A program made the position numbers and the translations under genes. From positions 744,001-808,000 of the forward strand of contig CAWFLT010000014.1 of the NCBI GenBank assembly GCA_963816795.1: a stretch of 64,000 nucleotides of DNA, written 5' to 3'. Under the pieces are notes generated by a model. It was not told the DNA's origin. It did no database searches and was given only the letters and a program-made list of their open reading frames with translations. The DNA is from CAWFLT01 sp963816795. Lineage in GTDB: Bacteria; Acidobacteriota; Vicinamibacteria; Vicinamibacterales; SCN-69-37. Positions 31,904 through 41,634 of this stretch are shown in pieces. Positions within the stretch are counted from its first letter, which is position 1. The number at the start of each line of letters is the position of its first letter.

Positions 31904-34900
31904 CAGAATCGGAACCTCAGGTTGAACTGCACGCTGCGCATCGGCCGGACGGATGTCACCTGGCCGAATGTGAGCGAGTTCACATTGGTGTCGATGCCGG
32001 ACCACTGGACCATGTTGAACAGATTGTTCGCATTCACCTGCAGCGTGAGCGATCGATTGCGGCCCATGCGGACATCGCGTGAGAACGTCGCATTCAGCTG
32101 GCGATTGCCAGGGCCGACGATCATGTTGCGCAGCGCGTTGCCGAACTCTCCCGGAAGAGGACGCGTGAACGCCGACCGGTTGAAGTACAGATCGATCGTC
32201 GGATCGTCGAGCTGCACCGGCTCGCCGTTGTACCTGGCACGCAACGTCCCGTTGGTGCCGCGCGCCACGTCGGCCGCCGCGCCTGACACGCGCGGCGTCA
32301 GCGGCGTGCCCGAATTCCACGTGAAGTTGGCATTCACCGACCAGTCTTCGAGCAGCGTGGCCCAGAGCCCGCCGCCGCTCAAATACGGCCGGTTCTGGCC
32401 GAACGGCAGCTCGACGGAAATGTCCGCGGCGAACTGATGGCGGCGATCGAAGCTCGAGATCGCCCATTCCGCATCCAGGTTGTGATCGTCCTGGGCCACC
32501 GTGGCGTTGCCGCCGGTGGCCGTCGTGTTGTCCCGCGACCGGGCGAGCGTGTAGGTGCCGCCGAATCCGACGCCTTTCACGATCCGGCGGCGCACCCGGA
32601 AATTGGCGGCCGCCAGAATCGACCGGCCTTCCGCCGCTTGCCAGGTGAATGCCTGCACATCGGGCAGCAGCAGACCATCCGGCCCGCGATTGGGTGCGCG
32701 CAACATGTCCAAATCGCTGCCAAGCGTGCCGACGTAGCCGGCCCCCAGATTCCAGTAGCCGAAGTCGCGTGACAGATCTGCGTTCCACGTCTGGATCATG
32801 CCGAGCACGTAACTCTCGTCGATCCCGTAGTTGTTGGTGGTCGTCGTCGGTGTCGCGGTGACGAAGGGATCAGACAGCGTCAGTGGATCGACGGCAGTGC
32901 CAAGACTCGTGCTCGTGTTCGCGAACGGCGGCTGGCTCACGAGTTGTCGCGCGATGGTGGAGTACGAGCCGGCGTTGTACGTCACGCCGTACCCGGCGCG
33001 CACGATGGTGAAAGGAGCGGCACGCCAGGCGATGCCGACCTTCGGAGAAATGTTGTTGATGTCGGTCTGGACCAGCCCGCTCGGAAACTCGCCCGAGTAC
33101 GGCCCCGTCTCGCCCGAGAGCACCGGCGTGACCGCGGTGAAATCAGGGGTCGCGTCGAGATTCACCATCTGCCCGTCGGCCTCGGTGTACGGCCGCACGA
33201 GGTCGTAGCGCACCCCGAGATTGAGGGTGAGGCCCGGTCCCTTGCGCCAGTCGTCCTGCCAGTAGGCGCTGTACGAGCGGCCGCGGAGCTTGACGTTCCC
33301 CGGTCCGTACTGGATCGACGCCTGCTGTGGCAGGCCGAGCAGGAAGTCGGCAAAGTCGAAGCCGGCACCGCGCGGAATCACTCCGCCGCCCGCCGCATAG
33401 AGCCCCGTGAACACGAAGTTGCCGCGGGCGTTGGCGTCGGTCTGGCTGTCCGACCAGTCCTGCGACATCTCGCCGCCCATCCGGATCACGTGCGCGCCCC
33501 GCGGACGGGTCCACGCATAGCTCGTCGAGAGACGCCGATCCGATCGTTTCGTCGGCGTCACATCGCGCAGACCCGAATACGTCGAGAACGACAGCGACGG
33601 CACGCCCCAGGCGAACGGATCGGTCGACACGCCGTTGATGCCGGCGTTGCCGGCGACGTCGACCAGATAGGCATACAGATTCGTCGACGTCGACGTCGAG
33701 CGCGTCATGTTGACGTTGATCGCGTGCTGGTCGCGCCGATGCGAGATGTTGAGCGCGACCGGGACCGAAATCGACGAGCCTGTCGAAACACCGCCGATCG
33801 TCGGGAAGACGTTGACCTGTTCGCCGTCGTTCTCGCGGTACTGCAGTTGCACAGTCATGTTGACGGTCGTGCCCTGATTGCCGCGGCCGCCGCGACCGCC
33901 CGGACCTGCGGGCCCGCCGAATCCGCCGCCACCGCGTCCGCCGGCCGCTCCGCCGCGGCCGGGGCCTCCACCACGCGCGCCCGCCGGCGGTGCGCTGAAG
34001 TTGTGGGTGACGCGCACGCTCACGTTGTTGGAGGAGGAGTCGGTCGTCGTGGCGTAGTGGTAGTTGCGGGTCGTCCCGGGCAGATTCGCCTGTGGCAGGT
34101 AGTCGAGCAGGACGCGCGAGCCGGGCGCGATGCGGTTCGCGGGAATGACATTGCCGGGGAACGGCAGTCCCGTCACCGGATCGACCACGGAGAGCAGCGC
34201 GCTCGAGAAATCGCCGGACCGGACGGCTTCGGTCGGCACGGTCGCGTATTGATCGAACAGGTTGTGCGACTGATTGCCGCTGTAGGTGAACTGGAAATTC
34301 GTGCGCCTCGTGCCGTTGTAGACCTTCGGGATTCTGAGTGGGCCCGACACGCTGCCGCCGAAGTTGTGCCGCGAGTACGGCCGTGTCGACGCTGGGGTGT
34401 CGGGCCTCAACTGATAGGGCGCGCTGTCGAGCGCCGAGCCGCCGAACGTGTAGTTGCTCGTGAACGAGTACGGATTCTGCTGAACGCCGCGGCCGCCGAG
34501 CCGGCCCGGTCCACCGGGACCGCCAGGGCCGCCGGGACCACCGCGGCCGAACTGTCCGGGCGGGCCGCCGCGCCCACCTTCGCCACCCGGGCCGCCGCGG
34601 CCGCCACGACCGGCGCCGAGCTCGCCGGCCCCGCCTTCCCCGCCCGGCCCCGCCGGCGGCCGAAACTCCCCGGTCAACGGATCGACTTCGCCGCGGCCGA
34701 TCGCCGCCATCCGGTCGTTCATCATGCCGCGGTCGATCGACGCCATGCCGCCGTTGATGGCGACGGCCTCGGTCGGACCCTCGGTGGAGAATCCCGGCGG
34801 CAGCAGCAGTCGGGCGGCGGCCTCTGCGCCTTCGCGCTCCGGCGCCGCGACCACCGCGGCCGCGGCGGCATTGGCATTGGTTTCGACCGCCAACGTCTCA

Positions 34901-35354
34901 AACCGCGCCCCCGCCCCCCGCGTACCCGTCGTACCCGCCGTACCCGCCGTACCTGTCGTACCCGCTCGTACCCGCCGTACCCGTCGTACCCTGTCCTAGC
35001 GAGCGCCAGCTCGAGCTCGATCTTCTGGTCGCACGGCGGCGGACCGGCGACGAGCTCGCGGCTCACGCCGGCAAATCCCATCAACTCGACTTTGAGGACA
35101 TAGGTGGACGCCGGCGGAACGTAGAACGAGAACGTGCCATCCGGGTCGGAAGACGTCGCGCCTTTCACCGTCTCGCCTGCCATCGCCATGATCGACACGC
35201 CTGGCAAGGGACGGGTGCCGCTCTGAGCGCGACCGGTAATGTGACAACCGGAGCTCGCGGCCGGCGACTGCGACGCCACCGTCGGAACCATCAGGCTGAA
35301 GATCAGAGCGAGGCCGCCTGCGAGGCCAGCGGTTTGAGGAGGCAAGGAGCGCAT
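31903..35354 (-). CDS. Large Oar-like TonB-dependent receptor with Gly-rich and Gly-Tyr-rich linkers
   Basis: This outer-membrane receptor has about 1150 residues. The start at 35354 gives a signal sequence (LAGGLALIFSLMVPTVASQS). A carboxypeptidase-regulatory-like domain follows (GRAQSGTRPLPGVSIMAMAG, FSFYVPPASTYVLKVELMGF). Next is a Gly-Tyr repeat linker encoded by a 9-bp DNA repeat (34915-34997), with one frame break inside it. A long Gly-rich linker follows (GGPGGPGGPGGPGRLGGRG near 34500-34560). Then come plug and barrel segments (GTRRTNFQFTYSGNQSHNLF, FDFADFLLGLPQQASIQYG), ending SVQFNLRFRF. A second Gly-rich loop lies near 33880-33970 in the barrel. The VWFA gene downstream is coupled by a TGATG overlap. 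Ligand unknown. Confidence 0.8.
34915..34997 (-). repeat. 9-bp GTACGRCGG tandem repeat inside a coding region
   Basis: About nine copies of a 9-bp unit (plus strand: CGTACCCGCCGTACCCGCCG, with CGTACCTGTC variants) lie within the receptor gene. On the coding strand they give GGGTACGACGGGTACGGCGG and so encode Gly-Tyr-Asp or Gly-Tyr-Gly triplets. One odd copy (GCTCGTACCC) adds a base and breaks the frame. The same unit occurs outside genes at 46022-46104 and, as a short piece, at 52148-52164. Confidence 0.8.
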
Positions 35355-35649
35355 CGTTCTACGTTCAGAGTCCAATACGCCCAGCATAGGCCAGCCGTTC
35401 AGGATCCCAGGGGCTGCCATTCAAATGTCACAGGCGTGGGGTCCGCGACTCGCCAAGCCCGGCGCCCGGCGTCAGGCGGTCGTGCAAATCGGCGCCGATG
35501 CCGTTTTCGCCAGCTACGACCGAACGTCGGAGACCGGGTCTGCGCGAGTCTCTGGCAGGACGCAGGGCGGCCGCCGGGCTCGGGGCCCGCCGACCTGCAC
35601 GCGGATTGCAGCTCTGCAATGCCGCGCTACGCGTTTCGGAAAACGTACC
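35355..35649. other. Gap without a recognisable gene, holding a palindromic element
   Basis: No gene could be supported here. Open frames exist on both strands but show no family motif. One of them (minus strand to 35514) would merely extend the penicillin acylase protein beyond its usual end. The gap contains an element at 35595-35641 (CTGCACGCGGATTGCAGCTC followed by TGCAATGCCGCGCTACGCGT) that reappears in reverse orientation at 44129-44178. The remainder shows no repeat. Confidence 0.6.
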
Positions 35650-37955
35650 CTAGCGGTACGTGTCTGTGCCAGTTTCAACGTGTGCGCGGCCTCGCGATCG
35701 ACGCGCGGGCGTGAATAGACCAGCGGAAAATAGGTGTCGTCGGCCCAGAGCGGCAACAGGTTTCGATAGAACGGGCTCTCCGGTTGGGCCGACTGGCCGG
35801 GGACGTTGGTCACGATGGAGCGATCCCAGTCGGCGACATCGAGGATCTCGCGATAGCTGGCGCCGTCGGCCGCCACGGCCCCGGCGCCGCCGGGCCGCTC
35901 GATGGTCGGCAGATCGAACGCGGTCACGAACGGATGCGGAAAGGCGCGCGTGTGCATTCGGCCCCATCGCCACGCTGAGGGGTCCGCGCCTTGCGTCCGC
36001 GTGAGCTCCTGAATCGCGCGCGTGAGGCTGGTCTCGTGCAGCGTCCGGCGCTCGGCGGCGGGCCGGGCTCGCCGACCGTTCCTGGACGGTCGACGCCGTT
36101 CGCCACGCGGAGTACACGGCGGCTGCGGCGCTATCGCGCGCGAGGACGCCGTCCCAGGCGGCGATCAGCGCGCGGGCGCGCTCGACGTCCGGAGTCGTGG
36201 CGGTCCAGCCGCTGAACAAGGGAATCTCCGCGCGCGCCCGCAGTGAGACGGCGTCGAGCTGCATCCGGCGATGATCGTCGAGCGTGAAGCGGCGGCCGGG
36301 CTGGATCATCTGCAACACCCGCGTGATTCGATCGAACTCGACGTTGGCCGACGTCTTGAAAAAGACCGGCGGCGTGAACCCGGCCGGCTGCGTGTTGTTG
36401 TTGGCGGTGGCGATGAATCCGCGCGACGGATTGATTTCGCGCGGCAGGTCGCGCCGGAAGCCGTCCCACTCGTACGCGCCGGAGCCCGGCACGGGGAGAC
36501 GGCCCGACCACGTCGTGCCATTCGGCCCGCGCTTGGGGGTCAGCGCTGACGCCTGCCAGGAGATCGTCCCGTCGACGTCGCCGCAGATCAGATTCTCCGT
36601 CGGCGCTTTCCAGAACATCGCGGCGTCGAGAAACTCGCGGCAGTTCCGCGCCTGGGAGAGGCGGAGGCCGCCGAGGTACGCCGCCGTGCCAGGTTCGAGC
36701 AGCGCGGATCTCAAGGCGTAGACGCGATGCCGCGCGCCATCTTCGTAGAACACCGGGCCGTGACGGCTGAACTTGAGCTCGACCGTCTCAGTGGCCTGTC
36801 CCAACACTCGGATCTCTTCGCGGACGACCCTGAGCGGCTCCCAGCCGTCGCGCCAGCGCACTTCAGCCGGATTGGCGGGATTCGTTTCCTCGACGTAGAC
36901 GTCTTCCTGGTCGTTGCCCGCGATCGTCAGCCCCCACCCGAGACGATCGTTGTGACCGATGGCGACGCCGACAAACGGCGCCTCGACGGCGCCAATCACG
37001 TTCCAGCCCGGGGCGACCAGGTGCACGATGTAGCGGAGAGACGGATTGCCGACCTCGCGATGCGGGTCGTTGGCCACGACGGGCTTGCCGGTCGCGGACA
37101 TGGCGCCGCTCACCACCCAGTTGTTCGAGCCCGGCTCGCGAATGGCGGTCGGGATCGTCGGCGTCGAGCGCGGCCTTGCCGACGACGCCACGATACCGTT
37201 CCAGAATCGGCGGTCGAATCGCCCCGCCGCCACCGCGACCCGTGGTCACGCGCTCGTCAATCGTCGCGACATCGAGACCGTTGGGCACGATCAGGTCCTC
37301 GAAGGGGTCGGGCGCGCGCTGCTTGTTGGCTTCCGCGGCGCCGAGCCGTGCGACCGATCGAGCGAGCGTCAGTTCGTTCGACGCGTCGCCGAAGCGTCGC
37401 CGAGCGCAGGACCACGGTTTCGGCGGTCCACGGATCCGGCGTGATGCCAGTGAGGGTGAACTCGATCGGCAGATTCGTGCGCGCGCTCGGCAATGAACGC
37501 GTTCACGCCGGCCGCAAACGCGGTGAAGATCCGTTTGCCTTCCGGGTGATAGCTCGTCCACTCGCGGTCGTCCATCGGCCCGCGATACTTCAGCAGGCGC
37601 GCCGTCCGATCGCGCGCGACCGCCGAGGGCCCGAGGATCTCGGCCAGCCGGCCCTCACGCTGCCGGCGCCACATCTCCATCTGCCACAGCCGGTCCTGCG
37701 CGACGACGTACCCCTGCGCGAAGAAGAGATCCTCGGTGTTGCGCGCATAGATGTGCGGCACACCCCATCGATCGCGAATGACCTCCACCGCTTCGCGGAG
37801 CCCGGCGACCTTGAGCTCGCCGGAAATCTGCGACAGCGCCTGCCGCGCGAGCGCCGTGAGCGGCTCGTTGGGCGCCTGCGCCGTCCTGGCGACGATCGCC
37901 GCGCCGAACGCCGACCAGCGACCGCGACAGGACGATCCTGCCGGGACCGGATCAT
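35650..37955 (-). CDS. Penicillin acylase family protein (several frame breaks)
   Basis: This Ntn-hydrolase has about 765 residues, the normal length, and is likely periplasmic. The alpha-chain region reads VIRDRWGVPHIYARNTEDLF then GYVVAQDRLWQMEMWRRQ, both typical. The autocatalytic cleavage point is GSNNWVVSG near 37110, where the Ser becomes the N-terminal nucleophile of the beta chain. This is followed by VVANDPHREVG and NDRLGWGLTIAGNDQEDVYV. The usual C-terminal block is seen as GGAGAVAADGASYREILDVA and DWDRSIVTNVPGQS. Breaks lie near 37860, 37470, 37225 and 36060. The exact stop is uncertain (35650 or 35514) because the last 10-40 codons run into the intergenic DNA. It should hydrolyse an N-acyl amide such as an acyl-homoserine lactone or beta-lactam side chain; the specificity cannot be read. 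Confidence 0.78.
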
Positions 37956-38080
37956 GGATTCTCCGATGGCGCGGATTATATGAAACTCGCGACGAGCCGA
38001 AGATTTCAATTAGAGTTCACACAATCCGTGCTCTCCGTGCCTTCGTCGTGACCCCGTGTTCGTGTCGAAGATCTTGACAC

Positions 38081-38959
38081 TTAGACGCCTCGCAAGCCTC
38101 GCAACGTCTCGAGATTCTTGACATCAAGCGGATCGAGGACGATCGCGTTTGGCCGTTCGGCGCTGATCGACTTCTCGGTTTCGATCAGCAGCGGCAGCCC
38201 AGAGAATCGCGGATCGTGGAGGAGTCGCCGGAACGGCTCGAGGCCGAGACAGCCATCGCCGATGTGCTCGTGCCGGTCGACACGGCTGGCGCACGGCTTC
38301 TTCGAGTCGTTGGCATGCATCACGCGCAGCCGGTCGAACCCAATCGTCCGCGCAAACCCGGCGAAGGTCTCCGCATACCCGGCTTCGGTCACGATGTCGT
38401 AGCCTGACGCGATCAGGTGGCAGGTATCGAGACAGACGCCGGCGCGCGGACTGCCGTCGAGGTACGCGAGGATCGTCGCGATCTGTTCGAACCGCCAGCC
38501 CAGCACGCGGCCCTGGCCAGCGGTGTGCTCCAGCAGCACCATGGTCTTTCGCCGAGGGCGGAGCGCGAATGCCGTGCGGATGGCGGCGGCGACGAGCCGA
38601 AGGGCGTCGTCCACCGAGCCGGCCGTGCAGGTTCCCGGATGGAGCACCACCCCCAGCAGGCCGAGCGTGTGCGCGCGGTCGAGCTCGTCGGCGAAGGCCG
38701 CGATCGACATCGCGCGCAGCCGCGGATCGGTGGTGCCGAGATTGATCAGATAGCTCGCATGCGACACGACGGGCTGGATGCCAGTCTCATCCACGCGTCG
38801 CCGAAAGCGCCGCACCTCCGCCGGATCGAGCGGCGGGCCCTGCCAGCGATTCGCGTTCTTCGCAAAAATCTGAAGCGCCTCGCATCCGTGACGCTCGGCA
38901 CGGTCAACGGCGTTCGACACGCCGCCCGCGACCGACATGTGGGCACCGATGCGCATCAT
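38081..38959 (-). CDS. nfo: Deoxyribonuclease IV (endonuclease IV)
   Basis: This zinc-dependent apurinic/apyrimidinic endonuclease of base excision repair is intact at about 292 residues, the normal size. It starts MRIGAHMSVAGGVSNAVDRA, with the first metal-ligand regions, and continues with LQIFAKNANRW, VVSHASYLINLGTTDP, VVLHPGTCT, LLEHTAGQG, VCLDTCHLIASGYDI, VMHANDSKK, DRHEHIGDG and LLIETEK. Together these supply the His, Glu and Asp ligands of the trinuclear zinc site. Two ATG codons are adjacent (38959 and 38956); either may be used. It lies between the penicillin acylase gene and a membrane dipeptidase on the same strand, with gaps of 125 and 64 bases, so it is probably transcribed on its own or read through from upstream. 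Confidence 0.93.
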   Translation of the reverse strand: MMRIGAHMSVAGGVSNAVDRAERHGCEALQIFAKNANRWQGPPLDPAEVRRFRRRVDETGIQPVVSHASYLINLGTTDPRLRAMSIAAFADELDRAHTLGLLGVVLHPGTCTAGSVDDALRLVAAAIRTAFALRPRRKTMVLLEHTAGQGRVLGWRFEQIATILAYLDGSPRAGVCLDTCHLIASGYDIVTEAGYAETFAGFARTIGFDRLRVMHANDSKKPCASRVDRHEHIGDGCLGLEPFRRLLHDPRFSGLPLLIETEKSISAERPNAIVLDPLDVKNLETLRGLRGV

Positions 38960-39023
38960 GCCAATCTGGGGATTCGGAGATACCCTTCGTCTCCTGCGTG
39001 AACTCCGTGAACCCTCGGTCGTG

Positions 39024-40545
39024 TTACTTGATCGTCCCCGCCTGTATCCCTCTGGCCACCTTCTCGACTTCGGCCCAGACGCGGAGCAGATTGCCGCTCC
39101 AGATCTTGCCGATCTGCTCCTCGGTGTAGCCGCGACGGACCAGTTCGAGCGTGACGTTGAACGTCTCGGCGGCGCTGTTCCAGCCGTCGATGCCGCCACC
39201 GCCGTCGAAGTCCGACGAGATGCCGACGTGGTCGATGCCGATCTTCTTGACCAGGTAGTCGATGTGGTTGACGAAGTCCTGAACGTTGGCGCGTGGCATC
39301 GGCGGATACTTCGCCTGGACGGCCGCGACCTGCTTGTCGTATTCGGCTCGCCGCTCTGGCGTGAGCGCCGCGAGCGCTTCGGCGTTGACGCCGCCGCCAC
39401 GGCCCCCGCCGCGCCCGCCGCCACCGCCCCCGCCACCGCGGCCCGTGGCCGGCGCGTTCGGATCCTCGACGGAACACGTCGGCGCAGCGCCCTCACCGCG
39501 GCCGCCGCCGCGCCCGCCGCCGCCAGCCCCGGCCGCATCACCGCGACCGGCCGCCGCCACCGCCTCGAGCCCCCGGTGCCGCCGGCGCAGCCGGTGCCGC
39601 GGCGACGCCGAATTCCTTGTTGACGGCGGCCAGCGCCTGTTGCCGTCCCTGTGTGATGGCCGGGTCCTCGACCTTCACGTAACTCGCGAACGCCACCGTC
39701 TGCACGACGCCGCCGTTCTTCTTCAGCGCGCCGAGCTGCTCGTCGTCCAGATTCCGGCTGTGATTGGCCAGCGCCCGCGCCGCCGAGTGCGACGCGATCA
39801 CCGGCGCCTTGGAGAGCGCGATCGCCTGCAGATTGGCCTGCTTCGACGGGTGCGAGATGTCGACCATGATGCCCCAGCGGTTCATCTCGGCGATGACCTT
39901 CTTGCCGAGATCGCTGAGGCCGTTGTGCAGCCACGTGTTGTTGGCTTCGCCGGTGTTCGAGTCGGCCAGCTGGCTGTGGCCGTTGTGCGCGAGCGACATG
40001 TAGCGGCCGCCGCGCTTCCAGAACTCGCGGACGCGCTCGAGGTCCGTCCCGATCGGATAGCCGTTCTCGATGCCGATGACCGCGACCTTCTTGCCACTCT
40101 TGGCGATCCGCACGACGTCGGCCGGCGTGAGCGCCAACTCGATCTCGTTCGGCGCGATCTGCTCGGTCAGCCGGTGGACCGCGTCGAACTTCTCGACTGC
40201 CGACTTGTACGCGCCGTCGTAGCCCTCGGGTGTGAGCGCGCCCTGGCCGACGTACGCGATCATGAACGACACGTCGAGCCCGCCCTCCTTCATCTTGGGC
40301 AGGTTCACCTGCGTCGTGAGCCGCATCGTGTAGTTGCAGGCCGGCGTAAAGTTGTTCGCGTTGATATCGTCGTGCGTATCGAGCGTGATCACCCGATCGT
40401 GGATCCCGCGCGCGCGATCCACCAGCGCCTGATCGGCCGCCGGCCGCTGCGCGGCCTGCCCCGCCGAGACGATCGCCATCGTACCTGCCGCGACCAGCGC
40501 CACGATGGCCCCAGAGAACACACGAGACCTCGAGAACGAACGCAT
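39024..40545 (-). CDS. Membrane dipeptidase, peptidase family M19 (one frame break)
   Basis: This exported zinc dipeptidase has about 506 residues. A signal sequence (GAIVALVAAGTMAIVSAG) precedes the metal-binding TLDTHDDIN. IGIENGYPIG carries the bridging Glu, MSLAHNGHSQLADS and ISHPSKQ carry His ligands, and ASHSAARALANHSRNLDD and HVGISSDFDGGGG complete the family pattern. Compared with other M19 enzymes there is an extra Gly/Ala/Arg-rich stretch of about 60 residues (near 39380-39600), with GGGGGGGGRGGGRGGG in its centre; the single frame break (near 39550) falls inside it. It probably trims dipeptides in the periplasm. Endonuclease IV follows on the same strand. Confidence 0.85.
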
Positions 40546-40565
40546 ACAGCCTCCGGGCAGATATT

Positions 40566-40613
40566 AGCGGAAGAAGGGTTCGGGGTTCGGGGAACCCGAA
40601 CCCCGATACGGCT
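40566..40613. repeat. GGTTCGGG hairpin between two minus-strand genes
   Basis: GGGTTCGGGGTTCGGGGAAC faces CCCGAACCCCG at once, giving a near-perfect stem with a short loop. It lies downstream of the glycine-zipper gene and upstream of the dipeptidase start, on the same strand, so it may terminate transcription from the former or be part of the latter's leader. It is related to the GGTTCCGG repeats at 6988-7080. Confidence 0.5.
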
Positions 40614-41482
40614 CTAGCGCAGAAACGTCACTGGCTGATCCAGCCGGATCCTGAGGATCGTGCCGACGGGCAAATCGACATCGGCACCGTCGGTGGCCGC
40701 GACCGTTCCGCCGCCGCCGACGAGGACGCCGATCAGCGCGCCTTTGCCGCCAGCGAGAACGCCGCCGATGATCCCGCCGACGACGGCGCCGGCGCCGATG
40801 CGGGTCGCGTCCTGTCCAACCTTGCCATCGAGGGCCTGCGTGACCGACGCCCGCAGCTTCGTTGAACGGCTGTCGATGCGCATCTCGTCGAACGAGAGGG
40901 TCAGGCTACCCCGCCGGTCGATCTTGCCGGCGGTCCGGACCGAGCTCACGAACCCGCGGGCGGTCGAACCGGCCGGAATCACCAAAGTACTCCCGACGTG
41001 GTAATCGACGATCGTCGTCGCCTCGAAGCGCTGTTCGACTTTCGCCGTGCCGGAATTGAGCGGCGTTTGTAGACGGACGTCGAACTCGGTGCCGACCGGG
41101 ACCGTCCACAACTTCGCCTTCGGGCTCATCGAGCGCCGGCTGCGTTGACACCCGCTGCGACCCAGCCGCCTTCGTCCGCAGCGTCTCGAGGCGATCGCGG
41201 ACGCTCGCATACTCCTCGCGCGTGACCCCGGCCGCATCCCGACGCTGTTTCACCTTGAGATAGGTGACCTCGTCCTTCAGTTCCAGCGAGGGTCTTCTCA
41301 ATCTGTCCGGCAAGCGTCGGATCGGTGCTTCGCAGCGGCGGCACCATCCGCTCGATTTCCGCCACCGACGTCTCGAGCCGCGTGATGTCCGCCGCAGTCA
41401 CCGGCGCCTGTGCCCGGACCACCCCGACGGCCATCACGGCCAGCACCACCACGACCCACGACCTCTTCAAGTACGCTCGCAT
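40614..41482 (-). CDS. Secreted glycine-zipper protein of unknown function (frame breaks)
   Basis: This exported protein has about 288 residues. The signal peptide (SWVVVVLAVMAVGVVRAQAP) is followed by a helical section (TRLETSVAEIERMVPPL, KVKQRRDAAGVTREEYASV). Next is a beta domain (VPVGTEFDVRLQTPLNSGTA, VIPAGSTARGFVSSVRTAGK) resembling the C-terminal half of TrbI/VirB10-like proteins. A glycine-zipper stretch follows (GAGAVVGGIIGGVLAGGKGA). It ends ILRIRLDQPVTFLR, which repeats the theme of the first strand. Breaks near 41290 and 41120 shift the frame. Such proteins are common in Acidobacteria and unassigned. The zipper may insert into or pack against a membrane. Confidence 0.6.
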
Positions 41483-41574
41483 CTGATCTGCTCCCTGCCA
41501 GGCCGACCGGCGCTGGCGCCGCCCTGTGCTCCCATCTTATCGGTCTGACGCCGCCTCCTACCCACCTGGTCGGG

Positions 41575-41622
41575 TCCTGGTTTTTGCCTTGCCTTCCTTT
41601 GCCTTTGCCTTTTGCCTTCACT
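41575..41622. repeat. TTTGCCT microsatellite upstream of ispG
   Basis: About six imperfect copies of a 6-7-base unit (TTTGCCT, TTGCCTT) lie just before the ispG start, in the spot where its promoter or leader would be. Copy-number change here could affect ispG expression, but nothing in the sequence proves this. Confidence 0.5.
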
Positions 41623-41634
41623 AAGATCAGAACG

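Noticed and set aside
30710..35103. Long plus-strand open frames (575 and 719 codons) opposite the VWFA and TonB receptor genes
   Set aside because: They are antisense to well-recognised exported proteins, are Arg/Ala-rich, and have no family motif; this is typical of high-GC antisense frames.
35514..35649. Extending the penicillin acylase protein to a stop at 35514
   Set aside because: The added residues show no family similarity and cross the palindromic element; the stop at 35650 in another frame or a base error is equally likely.
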